Of a stretch of DNA of 64,000 nt, positions 1-8,485 are shown in pieces. The position numbers were made by a program, and so were the translations under genes. Numbering within the stretch: position 1 is the stretch's first letter; each line of letters opens with the position of its first letter. The notes below the pieces were generated by a model. That model worked only from the letters and a program-made list of their open reading frames with translations. It searched no databases and was not told where the DNA came from. The stretch comes from Marinomonas communis (lineage in GTDB: Bacteria > Pseudomonadota > Gammaproteobacteria > Pseudomonadales > Marinomonadaceae), in assembly GCF_004363305.1 (NCBI RefSeq), contig NZ_SNZA01000002.1, forward strand, positions 496,001 to 560,000. Direction: 5' to 3'.

Positions 1-5
1 TAGAC

Positions 6-1778
6 ATGAAGTTGGTGTCGTTACGAGGGTTAATTGTCATTCCATTTGTGTTGCTCGCAGCGTTGGCGGGCACCACCATTTATTTGTTTTCCAACGTCAC
101 ATTGTCGAATGTTTCGGATAATGTCGGTCTGCATTACATTCGAGAAGTTGAAAACCGAGTAAACGATCGTGTGACCGCCTTTATGGCGCCTTTGAGCATC
201 CTTGCAGAGCTAAATCGAGATGCCATCACCCATCACCCTGAATGGTTAGATAACTTAGATCTTTTGGCGGGGCGTTTTTACGAGCAAGCTATTCCATACC
301 CCTATGTGACGTTTATCTCGTTGGCCACTGCTGCAGATGGTCGTTACGTCAATTCCACTCGAGCCCCGTTTGGTACTACCAGCCACCACGTTGCAACCAA
401 CTACACCTCTAGGCCCGGACAGCTTGAAGCGTTTGAGTATGACCCTATCCACTATGTTGGTCGACGTATTGAAAGCGAACCAGTGTATGAAAACTATGAT
501 CCCAGAACACGACCTTTTTACCTAGATGCTGTTCGAAAAGGGGATACCGCTTGGAGTCGTATCACACCTTATTATGGATATCAGTCGCTTGGTGTAGGGC
601 TATCTGTTCCTATATACGATACCGATCGCCAGTTACTGGCTGTGATGGCGACCAGTGTTGCGCTGGTGGCATTAGATAGTTATTTGCAAAGCATAGAGTT
701 GGTCGATGGTGCTTTTGTCTTTTTAGCCGAGCCAAACGGAGATTTGATTGCTGCATCAAGCAATGACCCCTTATATACCAACGTTGATGGTGTCGTTCAG
801 CGTGTGTCACTTGTTTCTCATCAAAACCCGATACTTAGAGAAGCTGCTCAGCAATTAGAGCCAGGCATTCACCGTATTGAGGTGGCTGGAGAGCGTTATT
901 TATACAACATTCGGCCGATTGAATTGCCCTATGGTCAGACCTGGTTAATCGGTGTCATGATTCCAGATGCGTATTATCAAAACATGCTGTCTGATTTTTC
1001 AGAGGGTTTACTGGTAATGGTCGCGATGATTTTTATCAGTATTGCCTTAGTTGGGTCGCTGATTGCACGGTTTATTGGTGTGCCGATTATGCGGTTGAAT
1101 AACGCCGTTAATGCGGATTCGTTACGCCAAATAGGTGCTTTGCCGAACTCTCTTAGTCACGTGCGAGAGATCCACTCACTCGGGCAGGGGTTGAAGGGGA
1201 TGGCCAGCGAGTTGTCGGATATTTTGCAAAACCTTGAGCAGAAAGTCGCACAACGCACTTCCCAGTTGAAAGACGAAAATGAAGTGCTTTTAGAGCAAAG
1301 TACGACGGACGAATTAACCGGGCTTTATAATCGTCGTGGCTTTAATGTGTTGTCAGAACAAGCACTGCAACGAGCGGAGCACGATCATGAGTCCTTCGCT
1401 CTAGTACTCTGCGATATCGACCACTTTAAGCATGTTAATGACTCTTTAGGACACAGTGTGGGTGATAAAGCCCTGCATGCGGTGGCTAAAGTATTAAAGG
1501 GCCATTTCCGTTCTCAAGATATGATCGCCAGATATGGTGGCGAAGAGTTTATGCTGGTGTTAGTGGGGATTTCTCAGCAAGAATTGATGGAACGTCTACA
1601 AAATGTCCGTCAAACCCTATCAAATAAGCCGATATTACAAGAAATGCCCATCACACTGAGTTTTGGTATGACCTACCTTGCAAGCATCCAAGATATGAGT
1701 CTGGCTGATCTGATCCATGATGTAGATTCCAAACTCTACCAAGCCAAAAATACGGGACGCGATAAAATCATTTTCTAA
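6..1778 (+). CDS. Membrane diguanylate cyclase, dCache-HAMP-GGDEF
   Basis: Makes cyclic di-GMP from two GTP in response to a periplasmic signal. A first membrane segment at about residues 8-28 is followed by a roughly 300-residue extracytoplasmic region of the double-Cache type, a second segment at about 335-357, a HAMP-like linker, a short coiled coil and a C-terminal GGDEF domain. The active-site motif is GGEEF at 511-515, and the inhibitory I-site RSQD lies at 502-505, so an active, product-inhibited cyclase is expected. Only five bases precede the ATG and no ribosome-binding site can be judged; the frame is open to the window edge, so the true start could lie upstream. The ligand is unknown. 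Confidence 0.9.
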   Translation: MKLVSLRGLIVIPFVLLAALAGTTIYLFSNVTLSNVSDNVGLHYIREVENRVNDRVTAFMAPLSILAELNRDAITHHPEWLDNLDLLAGRFYEQAIPYPYVTFISLATAADGRYVNSTRAPFGTTSHHVATNYTSRPGQLEAFEYDPIHYVGRRIESEPVYENYDPRTRPFYLDAVRKGDTAWSRITPYYGYQSLGVGLSVPIYDTDRQLLAVMATSVALVALDSYLQSIELVDGAFVFLAEPNGDLIAASSNDPLYTNVDGVVQRVSLVSHQNPILREAAQQLEPGIHRIEVAGERYLYNIRPIELPYGQTWLIGVMIPDAYYQNMLSDFSEGLLVMVAMIFISIALVGSLIARFIGVPIMRLNNAVNADSLRQIGALPNSLSHVREIHSLGQGLKGMASELSDILQNLEQKVAQRTSQLKDENEVLLEQSTTDELTGLYNRRGFNVLSEQALQRAEHDHESFALVLCDIDHFKHVNDSLGHSVGDKALHAVAKVLKGHFRSQDMIARYGGEEFMLVLVGISQQELMERLQNVRQTLSNKPILQEMPITLSFGMTYLASIQDMSLADLIHDVDSKLYQAKNTGRDKIIF

Positions 1779-1875
1779 GCAACTGCTTGCTCCTCTTGTT
1801 ATAACTTAAGGGAATATCAGTCTGATCTCTTATTGATAAAATGACAAAATAATAGAATCTAGTGTCAGTTTTGAG

Positions 1876-1906
1876 TATAGTAATGATAGGCATTATCATT
1901 ACTATA
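1876..1906 (+). promoter_or_regulatory. Fur box upstream of the TonB-dependent receptor
   Basis: A perfect inverted repeat with 13-bp arms, TATAGTAATGATA and TATCATTACTATA, separated by GGCAT. It carries the AATGAT...ATCATT core of ferric uptake regulator sites and ends 17 bp before the start codon of the downstream receptor. This predicts iron-repressed expression. Confidence 0.85.
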
Positions 1907-1923
1907 ATATTTTAGGATCTATT

Positions 1924-3804
1924 GTGGATAAAACCATTTCCTTCACGCGAACCCCTTTGGCTATTCTTGTTGCTTCGACACTAGGCGGCATCTCTCTACA
2001 TGCTACGGCAGAGGAGCTAGATACCCTTCAAGTTTGGGGTACTCAGGTAACCTCTGATAACTCTCTTTTGACCGACGATATTGAAACTAAGCAAGCGACC
2101 CATCTAAGTGGCCTTTTGCGTGATCAAGCAGGTGTGGATGTAGGTGGGACTCACACAACTCACCAAGTGCTAAATATCCGAGGATTGGACGACTCAGATT
2201 TAGACATCACGACAGATGGTGTGACGCAAAGTAACAATATTTTCCACCATGTGGGTAACCTGCTAATTGCTCCTGATATCCTTAAAAGTGTTGATATCCA
2301 AGTGGGCACCAACTCGGTTTTGACAGGCGGTTTAGGAGGTGGAGCAGCATTTGAAACTAAAGATGCGCAGGAACTGCTAGCCCCAGGTCAAAAGGCAGGT
2401 GCGCGTCTTCATACTAGCTACAACAGCAATGATTCTGCTGGTGCCTCGGTTACAGCTTACTCTCAGCTAACAGAAGAAGTAGATGGTTTGATCTATCTAT
2501 CTCACACAGACAAGAATAACCCTGAAGATGGTAATGGCTTCGAATTAGATAATAATGCCGGTACGATCCAAAATGGCATGGTAAAAGTCGGTTGGGATGT
2601 CAATGAACGTCATCGTTTAGAAGCAAAGTACGACAGATATCAAGATGAAGGTTACTACTACCTTCGTACTAACTTTGGCTCAGCGTTCAACAGTAGCTTT
2701 ACTCGATCTGCACCAGACGATACGAAATATACTCGCGAGACAATGTTGGTTGCTCATGAATACGATGGCTTAGATACATTCGTTAAGACAACTGTTTATA
2801 ACACTCAGCTTTCTCATGAGCGAGGAAATGACGGTAACCCTGCTATTTCCGAGCACAATGGTATCAAGTCACTTGCTGAAACGACTCTAAATAATCATGA
2901 AGTACGTTACGGTTTTGAGTTCGATGCACTAGAAGCTGGCCGCGAAGACGCAGGTAAAGATGAAGTCACTAAGTTTGCGATCTATGCTGAAGACGAAATT
3001 GCATTAAGCTCAAAGCTGTTTGTAACGCCTGGGGTTCGTTTTAACTCTCATGAAATTGATTACACTGGGCAATTCAGTAAGAAATTCACCGAAGTTACTT
3101 ACGGATTAGCTGGTAAGTATTTGGTGAACGATCAATGGACATTAAAAGCAAGTACTACCACTTTGTTTGAGGGACCTGCGGCACGTGAAGCATTCAATGC
3201 TGAAGCAGGTACTGTTTCGACTGATATTAAACCTGAAACAGGTGTAAACAGTGAAATTGGCTTTAGCTTCCAGCAAGCGGATTTTGCTGGTCTTGATGAT
3301 TTTGGTTTCTCTACTACAGTGTTCCGTACAGAGATTGACGACTACATCAATGACCGTGTGACTATGCGTGGTGTTAGCAACAATGGGACATTAACCATCG
3401 AAGGTTTTGAATCCAAGCTAACGGCTCGCCTTGGTAATACAAGCGCTCGTCTAACTTACGCACATTCAGATTCTACAGATGGCTCGAACATCGGTGGGAA
3501 GTACGTTGGTGACAGTATTGCGTTTGGAGTATCGACTGATGTGCCAACAGCTAATCTTAGCCTAAGCTGGACTTCCATGATTACTCTAGACTTCGATGAA
3601 GGTGATGAGCACAAAGAAGGTTATAATGTTCATAACATTGCTGCGACATGGAACCCAGAACAAGTCGCTGGCCTAACTGTAACAGCTGGTATTGATAACC
3701 TATTTGATAAAGCGTATGCCTCTCACTCAAGTGATGTAGCACGCGGTGAAGCAGACCTAGAGCCAGGTCGTAACATCAAAGTCTCTGCATCGTACACGTT
3801 CTAA
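1924..3804 (+). CDS. TonB-dependent outer-membrane receptor, iron or heme type
   Basis: Outer-membrane gated channel that imports an iron source using energy from TonB. A signal peptide spans about residues 1-29 and is followed by a TonB-box-like DTLQVWG (33-39). The plug domain follows, and then a beta-barrel ending in the aromatic SASYTF typical of outer-membrane proteins. The C-terminal motif NLFDKAYASH with a PGRN segment resembles the hemoglobin/heme receptor branch. The 626-residue length is slightly short but normal. The start codon is GTG with AGGAT upstream. A perfect Fur box immediately upstream supports an iron substrate. Heme versus siderophore cannot be settled from sequence. A Rho-independent terminator follows. 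Confidence 0.9.
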   Translation: MDKTISFTRTPLAILVASTLGGISLHATAEELDTLQVWGTQVTSDNSLLTDDIETKQATHLSGLLRDQAGVDVGGTHTTHQVLNIRGLDDSDLDITTDGVTQSNNIFHHVGNLLIAPDILKSVDIQVGTNSVLTGGLGGGAAFETKDAQELLAPGQKAGARLHTSYNSNDSAGASVTAYSQLTEEVDGLIYLSHTDKNNPEDGNGFELDNNAGTIQNGMVKVGWDVNERHRLEAKYDRYQDEGYYYLRTNFGSAFNSSFTRSAPDDTKYTRETMLVAHEYDGLDTFVKTTVYNTQLSHERGNDGNPAISEHNGIKSLAETTLNNHEVRYGFEFDALEAGREDAGKDEVTKFAIYAEDEIALSSKLFVTPGVRFNSHEIDYTGQFSKKFTEVTYGLAGKYLVNDQWTLKASTTTLFEGPAAREAFNAEAGTVSTDIKPETGVNSEIGFSFQQADFAGLDDFGFSTTVFRTEIDDYINDRVTMRGVSNNGTLTIEGFESKLTARLGNTSARLTYAHSDSTDGSNIGGKYVGDSIAFGVSTDVPTANLSLSWTSMITLDFDEGDEHKEGYNVHNIAATWNPEQVAGLTVTAGIDNLFDKAYASHSSDVARGEADLEPGRNIKVSASYTF

Positions 3805-3831
3805 GATCGTTTGACGTAGCGGTGATGTTCG

Positions 3832-3864
3832 AAAGCCTAGGAATATGACTTCCTAGGCTTTTTT
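3832..3864 (+). terminator. Rho-independent terminator after the receptor gene
   Basis: Arms AAGCCTAGGAA and TTCCTAGGCTT enclose a 6-nt loop and are followed by six T. It lies between the converging receptor and TetR genes. Confidence 0.9.
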
Positions 3865-3881
3865 ATTGTCTTCCCTGTGTG

Positions 3882-4460
3882 TTACGACTCGCCTTGCGGG
3901 AATTGAAACACATCATCAATCAAGCTTTCTAAGTGTTCTTTCGCATCGCCATTAGCGCGCACGTAAGCACGTAACCCCATTAACTGCATTTGCAAGTAGC
4001 GTGCTAGACGCGTGCTGTCTACGTCGCCTGAAAGTTGCTGCTGCGCTTGAGCTTGGGCGAGCACTTCTGCAAACGCCTGTTCCATACCATTTAACAATCG
4101 CTTGGCTTCTAGAAGCAGCTCGGCGTTGTCTTCGGTTAGCTCAGTAATGCTTTTGACTAACATGCACATGCTGCTTGGCGCTTGGTCACAGCCCATAACC
4201 ACTTCAGTGATAAAACGCTTTAGCCCTGCTAGTGGCGAGTCTGCCTGTTCGACGCAAGCGGCGAGCCGTGCCTGACTGTTGGCGGCGTAGTACTGCAGCG
4301 CCTGCTTAAAGAGTGCTTCTTTACTGCCAAAGCTGGCGTAAATGCTACCTGGGCGCATGTCCATGGCTTGCTGAATGGTACGCATAGACGTGGCATGGAA
4401 ACCCTTGGCCCAGAATAAGTCGGTGGCTTGATGTAATGCTTCTTGTCGATCGAATTTCAT
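3882..4460 (-). CDS. TetR/AcrR-family transcriptional repressor
   Basis: DNA-binding repressor of 192 residues. The N-terminal helix-turn-helix (about residues 5-50, with TSMRTIQQAMDMRPGSIYAS and FGSKEALF) is typical of the family, and the C-terminal half is the variable ligand-binding and dimerisation domain. It is divergent from an AhpD-like gene. The shared 120-bp spacer holds two palindromes with the same half-site TTGAAC, almost certainly its operators, which implies autorepression and control of the neighbour. The inducer is unknown; an electrophile or oxidant would fit the redox-type neighbour, but that is inference. Confidence 0.93.
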   Translation of the reverse strand: MKFDRQEALHQATDLFWAKGFHATSMRTIQQAMDMRPGSIYASFGSKEALFKQALQYYAANSQARLAACVEQADSPLAGLKRFITEVVMGCDQAPSSMCMLVKSITELTEDNAELLLEAKRLLNGMEQAFAEVLAQAQAQQQLSGDVDSTRLARYLQMQLMGLRAYVRANGDAKEHLESLIDDVFQFPQGES

Positions 4461-4478
4461 AGGGAGTCGAATAATTGC

Positions 4479-4494
4479 TTGAACATTTGTTCAA
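4479..4494. promoter_or_regulatory. TetR operator, proximal site
   Basis: TTGAACATTTGTTCAA: 7-bp perfect arms with a 2-bp centre, 18 bp upstream of the tetR start. It shares its TTGAAC half-site with the second palindrome, centred 23 bp away. Confidence 0.8.
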
Positions 4495-4501
4495 TTATGG
4501 C

Positions 4502-4517
4502 TTGAACGATCGTTCAA
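4502..4517. promoter_or_regulatory. TetR operator, distal site
   Basis: TTGAACGATCGTTCAA, a perfect 16-bp palindrome. With the site at 4479-4494 it forms a tandem operator in the divergent promoter region. The centre-to-centre spacing of 23 bp (about two helical turns) would place two dimers on nearly the same face of the DNA. Confidence 0.82.
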
Positions 4518-4584
4518 ATCCAGTTAATGTGCTTTGGTTCTATTCATTCAAAGAGCGCCTTTTGTCAAAGGTGAGGAGATTATG

Positions 4585-5136
4585 ATGAGTCATTTTACAT
4601 TTCATACTATTGAGACTGCGCCGCAAGAGAGTCAGCCGCTGATCGAAAATTCAGTGAAAGCATTCGGTCGTTTACCAGGGTTACATAAGGTGATGGCAGA
4701 ATCGCCACAGTTGTTAGAAGGCTATCAGGTGCTGCACAAGTTGTTTCAAGACACATCCTTTGATGCAGAAGAGCTCACCGTCGTCTGGCAAACCATTAAC
4801 GTTGAGCATGAATGCCATTACTGTGTGCCAGCCCATACAGGGATTGCCAATATGATGAAGGTGGATCCAGCACTAACGGAAGCCCTACGTAATGAAGCAC
4901 CGATGCCAACGGCTAAGTTGCAAGCTCTTCATGATACGACTCTGGCCATGGTACGAAGCCGCGGTAATTTATCAGAGCAAGAGGTCGAGACCTTCTTTGC
5001 GGCGGGCTATGGTCCGAAGCAGTTGCTGGAAATTATCTTGGGATTGTCGCAAAAAGTGATGAGCAACTACGTTAATCATTTAGCGCAAACACCAGTGGAC
5101 GATGTGTTCAAAGTGTATGCTTGGGAAAAGAAATAA
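4585..5136 (+). CDS. AhpD/carboxymuconolactone decarboxylase-like protein
   Basis: A helical protein of the AhpD-like fold, probably a thiol peroxidase or reductase-like enzyme. The key motif EHECHYCVPAHTG has the E-x3-C-x2-C-x3-H arrangement of AhpD, with both cysteines and the proton-relay histidine present. I place the start at 4585 (AGGAG at 4574-4578, spacing 6); the adjacent ATG at 4582 is possible, and an extension to 4534 would run through the ribosome-binding site. It is transcribed divergently from tetR across two operators, so it is the likely regulated target. The physiological substrate is unknown. Confidence 0.88.
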   Translation: MSHFTFHTIETAPQESQPLIENSVKAFGRLPGLHKVMAESPQLLEGYQVLHKLFQDTSFDAEELTVVWQTINVEHECHYCVPAHTGIANMMKVDPALTEALRNEAPMPTAKLQALHDTTLAMVRSRGNLSEQEVETFFAAGYGPKQLLEIILGLSQKVMSNYVNHLAQTPVDDVFKVYAWEKK

Positions 5137-5153
5137 TCGTCTAGATTATCGTG

Positions 5154-5181
5154 CAGATGCCAGCATGGACGCTGGCATCTG
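5154..5181. terminator. Perfect 11-bp hairpin between converging genes
   Basis: CAGATGCCAGC and GCTGGCATCTG enclose a 6-nt loop, in the gap between the AhpD-like gene and the VOC gene. There is no clear T-run on either side, so it may act as a weak bidirectional terminator or as a 3'-end stabiliser. Confidence 0.5.
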
Positions 5182-5196
5182 TGACGCGATAAAGCA

Positions 5197-5715
5197 TTAA
5201 CCTGTGTAGGCTCCGCTAGCGTAATGTAGCTCGTAGCTGTGGCTGTAGATTTCAAGAATGTTGCCAAATGGGTCTTCCATGTAGATCATTCGATATGGCT
5301 TTTCCCCAGGGTAGTAGTAACGCGGAGCCTTCATGCGTTTCTTGCCGCCTGCTGCGACGATGCGTTCAGCCAGCTCTTCGACATTTGGGTCTTGAACACA
5401 GAAGTGAAAAATACCCGTTTTCCAGTACTCAAAGTTGTCCTCTGGATTCTCTTGGTTTTTAAACTCAAAAAGCTCAACACCAATGCGGTCACCTGTTGAC
5501 AGGTGGGCAATGCGAAACTTGTCCCAGCCTGCGCCAAAGACATCGGTACACATCTCACCAATGGCAGAATCATCTTCGACGATTTCGGTCGGCTCCATGA
5601 TCAGATACCAGCCCAAAACTTCGGTATAAAACTTCACTGCTGCTTCTAGGTCCGGTACCGAGATACCAATGTGTGAGAATGTTCTTGGATAGGGCGTCGT
5701 TGCGTGAACAGACAT
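5197..5715 (-). CDS. VOC-superfamily (glyoxalase-like) metalloprotein
   Basis: A 172-residue vicinal-oxygen-chelate fold protein with two beta-alpha-beta-beta-beta modules. Candidate metal ligands are His15 in FSHIGIS, the Glu in VELFEF, the His in IFHFCV and the Glu in NILEIYSH, which is the usual one-ligand-per-repeat layout. This pattern fits lactoylglutathione lyase-related enzymes or extradiol dioxygenase relatives; the substrate cannot be read from sequence. It is divergent from a LysR regulator across a 117-bp AT-rich spacer, which makes it a plausible LysR target. Confidence 0.88.
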   Translation of the reverse strand: MSVHATTPYPRTFSHIGISVPDLEAAVKFYTEVLGWYLIMEPTEIVEDDSAIGEMCTDVFGAGWDKFRIAHLSTGDRIGVELFEFKNQENPEDNFEYWKTGIFHFCVQDPNVEELAERIVAAGGKKRMKAPRYYYPGEKPYRMIYMEDPFGNILEIYSHSYELHYASGAYTG

Positions 5716-5832
5716 ATTAACCTCGCTATAGATACTATGTGATTCGATGAGGTCACTATAAGATCGAGGCTGATAAATTAAAAATTATCATTTATTCTCA
5801 AAATAATAATTTATTGTTATCAAGGGGCGTCA

Positions 5833-6726
5833 ATGCTAAACCCTATTTGGCTGAATACGTTTAAAACTTTAGTGGAAGTGGGGCACTTTACTCAGACGGC
5901 TGATGCGCTGCACATGACTCAGCCTGGTGTGAGTCAACACATTCATAAATTGGAAAGCGCCTGCGGCCATCTTCTGATTAAGCGAGAAGGGAAGCGCTTT
6001 GAGCTGACCGAGCAGGGGCGTTTGATGTACGACTATGCGTTAAAGGTCACAAAGGACGAAGCCACTTTACTAGAACGCCTAAGCTTTGATGACCCCTTTT
6101 CCGGTGTCTGCAAATTGTCGTGCTCTGGCGCCCTAGCACTGCTGTTGTACACACCGTTGCTGGCGTTACAGAAACAGCATCCCAACTTAATCGTCCAACT
6201 AGAAGTCGCTCCCAATCATAAGACATTGCAGGATCTGCAAACAGGCGCGGTCGATTTGGGAATCGTGACCCATCAACCTAACGAGACCCAATATCAAAGT
6301 AGCGTCATCGGCAGTGAAACTTTATGCCTGGTGTTGCCTAGTGCCTATCAAGATGCGGTGATACAGCCAGAGTTATTGCATCAAGTAGGGCTGATTAATC
6401 ACCCAGATGCTAAGCATTACCTTCCCTTGTACTTAGAACGCTGTGGTGACCCAGCCTTAGCTGAGTTAGATACCGAACGCCTTGCTGTAACGGGTTATAT
6501 TAACCAGCTGAGTCAGATTCTCTTACCCGTTGCAAAAGGGCTAGGGTTTACTGTTTTACCAGAAGCGGCCGTGGCGAGCTTTGCGCATCAGGAGAGCTTG
6601 CATGTCGTGGTGCCGAAACAGCCAGTCGAAGAGACCTTATATTTGGTGCACAAGCGTTACCGAACCTTACCAAAACGCTACGACACTATTTTTAAAGCAT
6701 TGGCGGAGATCCTGTCGTCAGGATGA
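5833..6726 (+). CDS. LysR-family transcriptional regulator
   Basis: 297 residues with an N-terminal winged helix-turn-helix (residues 1-60; GHFTQTADALHMTQPGVSQH is the recognition region) and a periplasmic-binding-protein-like effector domain. The start ATG follows AAGGGG at good spacing. It is divergent from the VOC gene; the spacer contains an AAATTAT...ATAATTT dyad (about 5777-5807) that could be a LysR site. The effector is unknown. Confidence 0.93.
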   Translation: MLNPIWLNTFKTLVEVGHFTQTADALHMTQPGVSQHIHKLESACGHLLIKREGKRFELTEQGRLMYDYALKVTKDEATLLERLSFDDPFSGVCKLSCSGALALLLYTPLLALQKQHPNLIVQLEVAPNHKTLQDLQTGAVDLGIVTHQPNETQYQSSVIGSETLCLVLPSAYQDAVIQPELLHQVGLINHPDAKHYLPLYLERCGDPALAELDTERLAVTGYINQLSQILLPVAKGLGFTVLPEAAVASFAHQESLHVVVPKQPVEETLYLVHKRYRTLPKRYDTIFKALAEILSSG

Positions 6727-6816
6727 GTCTTTTGTCTTTCTGCCCCTCGAAATATGTTATTCTTATAACGTTTTAGCCTTTGTTATTCGTGTTTTTCTCG
6801 CAACCATTGGGGGTGT

Positions 6817-8475
6817 TTGTTGTTAGATTCTCAGCGTTTTGCTGCATTCGATTTTAAAGGGGATGTGTTTGGTGGTGTGACCACTGCAATCATCTCTCTC
6901 CCATTGGCATTGGCATTTGGTGTGGCATCCGGTGCTGGGGCAGAAGCAGGCCTTTGGGGCGCGATTATGGTCGGCTTTTTTGCAGCGTTATTTGGTGGTT
7001 CTACCACGCTGATTTCTGAACCGACTGGCCCAATGACCGTGATTATGACAGCGGTCTTGACCAGCATGATGGCTGAGTACCCAGAACACGGCATGGCGAT
7101 GGCTTTTACCGTGGTCATGATGGCGGGGGCCTTCCAGATGCTACTTGGCTGGCTCAAACTCGGTAAGTACGTCACCTTAATGCCCTACAGTGTTGTGTCG
7201 GGCTTTATGTCCGGTATCGGCGTTATTCTGATTATCTTGCAGTTATCCCCCTTGCTAGGGTCCCCAGCACCTCCAGGTGGCGTTGGCGGCACGTTGATGG
7301 CAATCCCTGAGACTCTAGCGAACTTGCAATGGCGCGAGCTGTTACTCGGTGTCTTGACGTTGGCAGTGTTATTTTTCTTTCCGAAGCAGTATCGAAAATA
7401 CGTTCCCGCTCAATTGGTGGCGCTGGTGGCGATCACTTTGATTTCGGTCATTCTATTTGATAGCGATAGCATCCGTCGTATCGGTGAAATCCCCTCTGGT
7501 TTGCCATCATTGGTGTTGCCGCATTTTAGCGCGGATATGTTCACCAAAATGGTCATTGATGCCTTAGTTCTAGGTACTCTGGGTTGTATTGATACCTTGC
7601 TAACTGCGGTGATTGGCGATTCTTTGACGCGTACCGAGCACGACTCTGATAAAGAGCTACGCGGCCAAGGTCTTGCGAACATGATTTCAGGCTTGTTCGG
7701 CGCGTTGCCAGGCGCAGGGGCAACTATGGGTACGGTAACCAATATCCAAGTGGGCGCGCGCTCTCCAATATCGGGTATTGTACGAGCATTGGTACTAGCA
7801 CTAGTGGTTCTGGTTGCGGGTGGACTCACCGAACCGATTCCAATGGCGGTCTTGGCGGGTATTGCGGTTTATGTAGGCTTTAATATTCTCGATTGGAGCT
7901 TTATTCAACGGGCTCATAAAGTCAGCTTGTCAGGCATGGCGATTATGTACGGTGTGATGCTACTGACGGTGTTTGTCGACTTAATTGCAGCGGTCGGCCT
8001 TGGTGTATTTATTTCTAACATCATCATTATCGAAAAACTGAGCCGCGAACAAACCCGTCATGTAAAAGCCATCAGTGACTCGGATAACAACAACGTTCCT
8101 CTAACCGATGAAGAACGCGCCATGCTGGATCAAGCTCAAGGCAAGGTGCTGTTCTTCTACTTATCAGGCCCAATGATCTTTAGTGTGTCCAAAGCTATCT
8201 CACGCCAACATGCCAGCATTGATGAATACGATGTCATGATTTTAGACTTGAGCGACGTGCCTATGATCGACGTCACCGTAGGTTTAGCACTTGAAAACGC
8301 CATCAAAGACGCCAACGACGTGAACTGCGAAGTTTTACTGTTGTGCCCGAATGAACGCACCCGTGAGCAGCTTGATAAATTCCACGTGATGAGCTTTATT
8401 CAAGAAGGCAACGACTGCGAAACCCGCGAACAAGCTTTGCAAAAAGCCTTGGTTTGTATTGAAGCGAAAGACTGA
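6817..8475 (+). CDS. SulP-family anion transporter with STAS domain
   Basis: Inner-membrane transporter of the SulP/SLC26 family (sulfate, bicarbonate or other anions). About 11-12 hydrophobic segments cover residues 15-405, including the family signature region SLPLALAFGVASG near the N-terminus. A C-terminal STAS domain follows (about 445-540; YDVMILDLSDVPMIDVT). The start appears to be TTG with a GGGGGTG ribosome-binding site just upstream; no ATG or GTG is available nearby in frame. It ends 10 bp before the converging AraC gene. The substrate is uncertain; bicarbonate (BicA-like) and sulfate are both possible. Confidence 0.92.
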   Translation: MLLDSQRFAAFDFKGDVFGGVTTAIISLPLALAFGVASGAGAEAGLWGAIMVGFFAALFGGSTTLISEPTGPMTVIMTAVLTSMMAEYPEHGMAMAFTVVMMAGAFQMLLGWLKLGKYVTLMPYSVVSGFMSGIGVILIILQLSPLLGSPAPPGGVGGTLMAIPETLANLQWRELLLGVLTLAVLFFFPKQYRKYVPAQLVALVAITLISVILFDSDSIRRIGEIPSGLPSLVLPHFSADMFTKMVIDALVLGTLGCIDTLLTAVIGDSLTRTEHDSDKELRGQGLANMISGLFGALPGAGATMGTVTNIQVGARSPISGIVRALVLALVVLVAGGLTEPIPMAVLAGIAVYVGFNILDWSFIQRAHKVSLSGMAIMYGVMLLTVFVDLIAAVGLGVFISNIIIIEKLSREQTRHVKAISDSDNNNVPLTDEERAMLDQAQGKVLFFYLSGPMIFSVSKAISRQHASIDEYDVMILDLSDVPMIDVTVGLALENAIKDANDVNCEVLLLCPNERTREQLDKFHVMSFIQEGNDCETREQALQKALVCIEAKD

Positions 8476-8485
8476 CTCTAATGAG

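Noticed and set aside
7410-7829. Long open frame antisense to the SulP gene
   Set aside because: It mirrors the membrane-protein codon pattern, has Ser/Pro/Thr-rich low-complexity translation, and no ribosome-binding site; the sense frame is clearly the gene.
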